Source of the DNA: Desulfobacteraceae bacterium
GTDB taxonomy: Bacteria; Desulfobacterota; Desulfobacteria; Desulfobacterales; Desulfobacteraceae
Reading direction: 5' to 3'
Length of the DNA stretch: 10,731 nt
Assembly: GCA_003354055.1 (NCBI GenBank)
Contig: PIVQ01000190.1
Span: 1 to 10,731, forward strand
The notes under the pieces were generated by a model that saw only the letters and a program-made list of their open reading frames with translations, was not told the DNA's origin and did no database searches. Positions within the stretch are counted from its first letter, which is position 1. Every line of letters starts with the position of its first letter. The translations under genes and the position numbers were made by a program. Below, in pieces: positions 6,712 to 10,731 of the stretch.

Positions 6712-9612
6712 TCAGCCTTTATTCAGATGATGATCGTAAATTGTGATCACGGCATCGGCCATTCCTCTGAACATCTCTTCCTCCACGGTCTGGGAGCGTT
6801 CCTGAAGGGTGAGGCGGTGCATGACCTGGCGCATGGCCACATAGGTTTCCTGGAGGCTCTGACTTTCCTCGCCTGAAATCAGACCTTCCACACTCAGGCC
6901 TTCCACAAGGCGGATATTGTCGGTCCAGACCACTACATCGGAAAACTCCCTGGCATGGCTGAGGACCAGGTATTGCACAAGGAACTCAATATCCACGATG
7001 CCCCCCCGGCCCTGCTTGAGGTCAAAAATTCCGGGCTCATGCTTGAGCCGCTGTTTCCGCATTTTCTCCCGCATCTCACGGACCTGGGTTCTCAGGATTT
7101 TGGGATCTCTTTCTTTCATCAGCACCTTTTCCCGGATCACATCAAAGCGTTTAAACAAGGCCGGATCTCCGGCTACCGGTCTTGCCCGGATCAAGGCCTG
7201 GTGCTCCCAGGTCCATGCCTGGTTTTCCAGATAGTCCTCAAACGCCTCCATATGGGAAACAATCATACCGGAATCCCCGCCCGGCCTCAGCCGCATATCT
7301 GCCCCGTACAGGGTACCGGCGGAGGTGTGCATGGTCAGGGCATGGATGATGCGCTGGCCCAGGTTTGCGTAGAACCGGGCTGTTTCGATAGACCGGGGAC
7401 CGCCCTGGGTATAGCCCGGGGCTGCCTCATAAAGAAAGACCAGATCCAGGTCTGATTTATATCCCATTTCAAGCCCCCCCACCTTTCCGTAGGCAACAAT
7501 GGCAAACCCGCACCCCCGTGAGTTCTCTGCGGCAACCCCCTCGGGCCACCCGTATTTTTGTGTCACGATATCCCAGGCGGATTCAACCACCTGGGCAAGG
7601 ATGGTTTCTGCAATAGAGGTCAGGTGATCACTGACTTTCATAAGGGGATAATTGCCGCTCACATCTGCCGCAGCAACACGCAGGGTATTAATCTGGCGAA
7701 AAATGTTCAGCTCTTCCAGTAAAAACTCCAGGTCGCCTTTGGGTGTTCGGGCCATGCGCCGGCTCATCTCGGTTTCCAGAGACTTCCGCTTGGGCGGAGA
7801 ATACAAGGTCGCCGGATGCATGAGTTCATCTAAAAGAACCGGGTGTTGACTCAGAAAAGAGAGGATCCAGGGACTTTTCCGGGCCAGTACGATCAGGGTA
7901 TCCAAAGCGCCCTGATTTTCCAGAAGAAGGGATAGATAACAGGTCCGGCGCTCAATGGTGATAACCAGATCAATTAGTTTGTTTAGGACATTTTCCGCGT
8001 CTGATGCCCGGCCTGCTTTTTTGACCAGTCTGGGCACCAGTCTGGCCAATTTTTTTCTACCGTTTGGAGAAAGCCGCTGAGTATTGGGGTGGGACGCTAA
8101 AGACCTCAACAGGGACAATACCTTTTCAGGATCCTCGTATCCTGCAATGGAAATGGATTCTGCCAGAAACTGGGGATCATTGATATTGGTCCAGATCCGG
8201 GTCAGATCCTGATTTTTAGTTTCCTCATCCTCCTCTCCCCCCACGAGAAGCTGGGAAAAATGATTGTGGACAAGAGTCGTCACCCAGGACAGTTCCTGAA
8301 AAAATTCAGCAAAAGAAGCATACCCCATGGACAGGGCAAGGATTTCTCGCGGAACAGGGTCCTCAGGAATATCATGGGTCTGACGGTCCTGGTACTCCTG
8401 CAGCCTGTTTTCCACAAGCCTCAGGAAACGATAGGCATTTTTAAGATCTTCACAGGCTTTTTCATTGATACATTCATACGTCACAAGCAAATCCAGCACC
8501 CGCAAAATAGACCTTTCCTGAAGGGCAGGCTCCACCCCGCCCCTTATCAGCTGGAATAATTGTCCGAAAAACTCGATTTCCCGAATCCCACCGGCCCCCA
8601 GCTTGATATTGTCCTTTAATTTTGCGCTCTTGACCTGAAGGGATATCCGCTGCTTCATATCTCTGAAAGAATCAAAGGATCCATAGTCGAAATACCGGCG
8701 GTAGATAAAGGGTCTCAAGGTGCCCAGAAGTCCCCGGCCCGCATCCAGGCCCCCGGCCACAGGACTGGCCTTGATCATGGCATACCGCTCCCATTCCCGG
8801 CCCTGAGCCTCATAGTAATTCTCAAAGGCTGCAGCACTCATAACCAGGGGACCGCTGTCCCCAAAAGGCCGAAGCCTGGTATCCACCCGAAAAAAATGAA
8901 CCCCGCTTGCCGCTGCAAACAATTTGATAAATTCCCGGCAGAGTTTTGTGAAAAATTCATCATTGGAAATGGGATTATCCCCTGTGGTATAGCCTTCTTC
9001 TGTAAACACAAAAATAAGGTCAATATCAGATGAAAAATTCAGCTCTCCTGCCCCCAGCTTCCCCATACCCAGAACAATGATCTGCTGAAAATTGCCATTT
9101 GCATCGGTTGGGGTGCCCCAGCGTTTGCACAGAGTGCGATACAAATAGTCAACCCCGAAAGAGATGCAGGTCCTGGCCAGGTTTGACAGATCCGTCATGG
9201 TCTCTTCAAGCTCAGCTGTGCAGGTAAGATCCCGCCAGGCAATCCGTACCGCTTCGTAGACTTTAAACCGGACAAGCCCTTCCTTCACCCCGGCAAACTC
9301 CGGATCATCATCAATGGCGCAGGCCAGCTTGTTTTCCAGGGTATGGTCAGAGTAACTGCGACGCAAATCCCGGTTTTCCAGCATCTTCCCAAGCATCCCG
9401 GGGGTACGTGTGAGGTGGGTGGCGATGAACTCGCTGTAGAGCATGACCTTTATAAAATCATCGGAGGGCAAAAATGCGTCTTCCACCTGAACGTTGACGG
9501 AATCCAATGCCGAATAAAAGGCGTCCAACCGCTGGGAGAGCAGGGCGGTAAGGTCCTGGGAAAGGGCGGGGAAAACATTTTCAATCTGATCAGCTATGGC
9601 GTCAGGAATCAT
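6712..9612 (-). CDS. glnE: Bifunctional glutamine synthetase adenylyltransferase/adenylyl-removing enzyme
   Basis: GlnE adds AMP to, or removes it from, a tyrosine of each glutamine synthetase subunit, setting its activity by nitrogen status; in well-studied bacteria PII protein and glutamine decide the direction. The protein is 966 residues, close to the 946 of E. coli GlnE, so it is full length. Both nucleotidyltransferase domains are visible: the N-terminal adenylyl-removing site GMGKLGAGELNFSSDIDL (about 182-199, metal ligands D196/D198) with VDTRLRPFGDSG (about 242-253), and the C-terminal adenylyl-transfer site GKVGGLEMGYKSDLDL (about 708-723, D720/D722) with ADMRLRPGGDSG (about 770-781). 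In the second site Val replaces the usual Leu of GKLGG, a mild change. The ATG at 9612 follows an AGGT ribosome site. The gene lies between a small unknown gene and a hybrid kinase gene, all on the minus strand; no other nitrogen gene is in view. Confidence 0.97.
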   Translation of the reverse strand: MIPDAIADQIENVFPALSQDLTALLSQRLDAFYSALDSVNVQVEDAFLPSDDFIKVMLYSEFIATHLTRTPGMLGKMLENRDLRRSYSDHTLENKLACAIDDDPEFAGVKEGLVRFKVYEAVRIAWRDLTCTAELEETMTDLSNLARTCISFGVDYLYRTLCKRWGTPTDANGNFQQIIVLGMGKLGAGELNFSSDIDLIFVFTEEGYTTGDNPISNDEFFTKLCREFIKLFAAASGVHFFRVDTRLRPFGDSGPLVMSAAAFENYYEAQGREWERYAMIKASPVAGGLDAGRGLLGTLRPFIYRRYFDYGSFDSFRDMKQRISLQVKSAKLKDNIKLGAGGIREIEFFGQLFQLIRGGVEPALQERSILRVLDLLVTYECINEKACEDLKNAYRFLRLVENRLQEYQDRQTHDIPEDPVPREILALSMGYASFAEFFQELSWVTTLVHNHFSQLLVGGEEDEETKNQDLTRIWTNINDPQFLAESISIAGYEDPEKVLSLLRSLASHPNTQRLSPNGRKKLARLVPRLVKKAGRASDAENVLNKLIDLVITIERRTCYLSLLLENQGALDTLIVLARKSPWILSFLSQHPVLLDELMHPATLYSPPKRKSLETEMSRRMARTPKGDLEFLLEELNIFRQINTLRVAAADVSGNYPLMKVSDHLTSIAETILAQVVESAWDIVTQKYGWPEGVAAENSRGCGFAIVAYGKVGGLEMGYKSDLDLVFLYEAAPGYTQGGPRSIETARFYANLGQRIIHALTMHTSAGTLYGADMRLRPGGDSGMIVSHMEAFEDYLENQAWTWEHQALIRARPVAGDPALFKRFDVIREKVLMKERDPKILRTQVREMREKMRKQRLKHEPGIFDLKQGRGGIVDIEFLVQYLVLSHAREFSDVVVWTDNIRLVEGLSVEGLISGEESQSLQETYVAMRQVMHRLTLQERSQTVEEEMFRGMADAVITIYDHHLNKG

Positions 9613-9708
9613 GGGATACCTAAATGTTGGGTAAACTTGGGATAAAACCAGCTTGTTTCAATTCAAGTCGGTCATATTGTAAGATAACACAGTATAAAGA
9701 ATGATATT

Positions 9709-9744
9709 AACCCGAGTATTATACCAAAATCAATTAATAACCCG
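9709..9744 (-). promoter_or_regulatory. Candidate glnE promoter with flanking CGGGTT repeats
   Basis: On the minus strand TATAAT (9723 to 9718), preceded by TG and one base, makes an extended -10 element about 105 bp before the glnE ATG. No good -35 box is seen at the usual distance, as is typical of extended -10 promoters. The hexamer CGGGTT occurs on both sides (AACCCG on the plus strand at 9709-9714 and 9739-9744), exactly 30 bp apart, and could be operator half-sites. AT-rich DNA gives chance -10 matches, so confidence is moderate to low. Confidence 0.4.
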
Positions 9745-9772
9745 TGAACAGGCATTTTCTTCAAGGGAGAGG

Positions 9773-10093
9773 TTACAGGTCCAGTGCTATGACAAGGTGA
9801 TCCTTGAATCCCATGGATCCGCCATCCCGAATGGATTTTATCTTTGTCATTTTCCGTTCCGCAGGGATATCCCTGTCCTGATAATGATAGGTCATGGGAA
9901 GGACATCCCCCTGCCTGAGGCATTCCAGGGCCTGAGATCCCTGCTTGACCACCACAAACATGGGTTCTACTTCAGTTGTCCTAAGTTTGAACTGGAAAAA
10001 AATTCTTGGATCTTCCAATTGAAATTCAGCACTAAAGTACTGCTGATCCGAAATTCGGACAGGGGTGGCGCCCCATTTTCTAACGGTTCCCAT
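9773..10093 (-). CDS. Small conserved-looking protein of unknown function (106 aa)
   Basis: I do not firmly recognise this gene. It encodes 106 residues without a signal peptide or membrane segment, so it should be cytoplasmic. The sequence alternates short beta-prone stretches (FFQFKLRTT, EPMFVVVK, HLVIALDL) with charged turns and contains LECLRQGDVLPMTYHYQD (about 56-73) and TKIKSIRDGGSMGFKD (about 83-98). This suggests a small beta-barrel; a degenerate PilZ-like fold is one idea, but the diagnostic RxxxR and D/NxSxxG c-di-GMP motifs are not evident. The start at 10093 is supported by AAGGA seven bases before the ATG. It lies 160 bp upstream of glnE on the same strand, with no clear terminator between, so the two may be partly co-transcribed. 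It is read as a real gene because of the ribosome site and its protein-like composition. Confidence 0.65.
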   Translation of the reverse strand: MGTVRKWGATPVRISDQQYFSAEFQLEDPRIFFQFKLRTTEVEPMFVVVKQGSQALECLRQGDVLPMTYHYQDRDIPAERKMTKIKSIRDGGSMGFKDHLVIALDL

Positions 10094-10480
10094 GGTTATT
10101 CCTTTTCAGGTATATAGTGATTGTCAAAAAAATATTCCGAAAACCATCAACGGATATCACAATCACCAAAAGGCAAATCAATTGTAATATTAAAATCTTC
10201 CAACCTTAAACGGTAGAAAAAAACTCTATGATTTCGGAACACATTTTTGTGATTTGCTGTAGCTTTTATTTGCTGGCATACCCGATACTCCCTATCATTT
10301 TCCGTGCCACACCTGTTGGGGGTGATTTTCCGTCAATTCACAAACAAACAGGTACATGCCATTTTAAAATAACGATATTTCCGCTGCCACATAGTTTTAT
10401 TTCACCACTTAGGTTGTATATTGCAGATTACAACACCGGTTATATCTTACAGACTACGACGTCATAACAAGCCACATCTC

Positions 10481-10500
10481 CTATGCATTAAAACGCATAG
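10481..10500. repeat. Inverted repeat upstream of carA (1)
   Basis: CTATGC and GCATAG form a 6 bp stem around an eight-base loop. A T-rich stretch (five T at 10508-10512) follows nine bases after the stem, too far for a classic terminator. It may be an operator or part of a leader structure. Confidence 0.4.
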
Positions 10501-10513
10501 TCTATCATTTTTA

Positions 10514-10531
10514 TGCAGCCCCGGGCATGCA
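10514..10531. repeat. Inverted repeat upstream of carA (2)
   Basis: TGCA-GCCC-C-GGGC-A-TGCA is a near-perfect GC-rich dyad with one unpaired base in the right arm. The central spacer is too short for a stable RNA loop without opening a pair, so a DNA operator is as likely as an RNA hairpin. Confidence 0.4.
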
Positions 10532-10555
10532 AGGGTTGCTAATTGGTACCCTTTT
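10531..10555 (+). terminator. Terminator-like hairpin upstream of carA
   Basis: AAGGGT (10531-10536) and ACCCTT (10548-10553) pair around an 11-base loop and end in four T bases (10552-10555). It lies about 80 bp before the carA ATG. It could be a weak terminator or attenuator in a carA leader, but the stem is short and the T-tract brief. Confidence 0.3.
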
Positions 10556-10598
10556 GTGGTATTGGAACAGGTTCGATTTGTATGAATACTAAAGAGTT

Positions 10599-10604
10599 TA
10601 TATA
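10599..10604 (+). promoter_or_regulatory. Weak candidate -10 box for carA
   Basis: TATATA lies 30 bp before the carA ATG and would give a leader of about 24 bases. The best -35 partner (TTTGTA, 16 bp upstream) is poor. Listed only as a possibility; if true, the inverted repeats at 10481-10553 lie upstream of the promoter and not in the leader RNA. Confidence 0.2.
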
Positions 10605-10634
10605 CCAACAACGCGCAGACAGGTGTAAATCGAA

Positions 10635-10731
10635 ATGAAAGCATTATTAGCCCTGGAAGATGGCAGAACATTTCCCTGCAATAGTTTTACAGGACAGGGG
10701 GAGGCCTCAGGTGAAGTGGTCTTCAACACCA
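10635..10731 (+). CDS. carA: Carbamoyl-phosphate synthase small (glutaminase) subunit, N-terminal part
   Basis: Only the first 32 codons are in the window. The peptide begins MKALLALEDGRTF and continues with FTGQGEASGEVVFNT, the conserved N-terminus of CarA in which a short beta-hairpin (LEDGRTF) precedes the GE-x-VFNT segment. CarA hydrolyses glutamine and passes ammonia to the large subunit CarB, which makes carbamoyl phosphate for pyrimidine and arginine synthesis in the cytoplasm. The ATG at 10635 is preceded by AGGTG (10621-10625) at nine bases. The gene runs off the right edge; carB would be expected downstream but is not seen. The long, AT-rich upstream region with inverted repeats may carry pyrimidine- or arginine-linked control, which is only inferred. 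Confidence 0.88.
   Translation, partial: MKALLALEDGRTFPCNSFTGQGEASGEVVFNT

Larger units (their letters stand above)
10094..10634. other. AT-rich intergenic region between divergent genes
   Basis: This gap of 541 bp lies between the small minus-strand gene and carA. An open frame at 10228-10467 (plus) lacks a ribosome site and encodes a cysteine-rich, low-quality sequence, so it is not called. The nonamer ATTTTCCGT occurs twice (10297-10305 and 10325-10333). No tRNA or known structured RNA was recognised. The part from 10481 to 10553 carries inverted repeats described separately; the rest shows nothing I can name. The region should hold the promoters of both flanking genes. Confidence 0.6.

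Noticed and set aside
10122..10127. TTGACA on the minus strand before the small gene, resembling a -35 box
   Set aside because: The only -10-like sequence (TATATA) follows after five bases; no box lies at 16-18 bp.
10272..10288. Possible second -24/-12 promoter starting TGGCATA
   Set aside because: The -12 element lacks the invariant G and nothing else nearby supports sigma-54 control.
10228..10467. Open frame of 79 codons upstream of carA
   Set aside because: It has no ribosome site, an unlikely amino-acid composition, and lies in an AT-rich intergenic region.
10571..10577. GTTCGAT resembling a tRNA T-loop
   Set aside because: The flanking bases do not pair as a T-stem, and no acceptor, D or anticodon arms can be drawn around it.

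Overview
The window looks like chromosomal DNA of an anaerobic Desulfobacterota bacterium, most likely a member of the Desulfobacterales. This rests on gene content: a TRAP carboxylate transporter, a PAS/sigma-54 activator with a cysteine-bearing PAS domain, an acyl-CoA ligase, a CHASE4 hybrid kinase, and long glnE and carA genes. Base composition of the genes is balanced, with a more AT-rich gap before carA. No mobile element, CRISPR array, rRNA or tRNA was seen. The taxonomic guess is an inference from protein style, not from a search.

Left part (1-4187, plus strand). The 3' end of a TRAP transporter large permease gene (dctM type) is followed after 23 bp by a 596-residue sigma-54-dependent activator with two PAS domains. 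Next comes a compact control region (2287-2491), then an AMP-forming acyl-CoA ligase. The control region holds three copies of a palindrome, CGGGTCA-N4-TGACCCG: two perfect and one imperfect. These are followed by an exact match to the IHF consensus and a -24/-12 (sigma-54) promoter candidate about 50 bp before the ligase ATG. The simplest reading is a local circuit: the transporter imports a carboxylate, the activator senses a signal through its PAS domains and binds the palindromes, IHF bends the DNA, and the ligase gene is switched on to make the acyl-CoA. One palindrome also forms a hairpin with a T-tract and may terminate the activator mRNA.

Middle and right part (4256-10093, minus strand). 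Read in the direction of transcription, there is a small protein of unknown function (106 aa), then glnE (glutamine synthetase adenylyltransferase/adenylyl-removing enzyme), then an orphan membrane-bound hybrid histidine kinase (CHASE4-HAMP-HisKA-HATPase-REC). The kinase gene converges on the ligase gene, with a short inverted repeat between them.

Right edge (10094-10731). An AT-rich gap of about 540 bp has no convincing gene, but carries several inverted repeats in its last 160 bp. It separates the small gene from carA (carbamoyl-phosphate synthase small subunit), which starts at 10635 and is cut by the window end.
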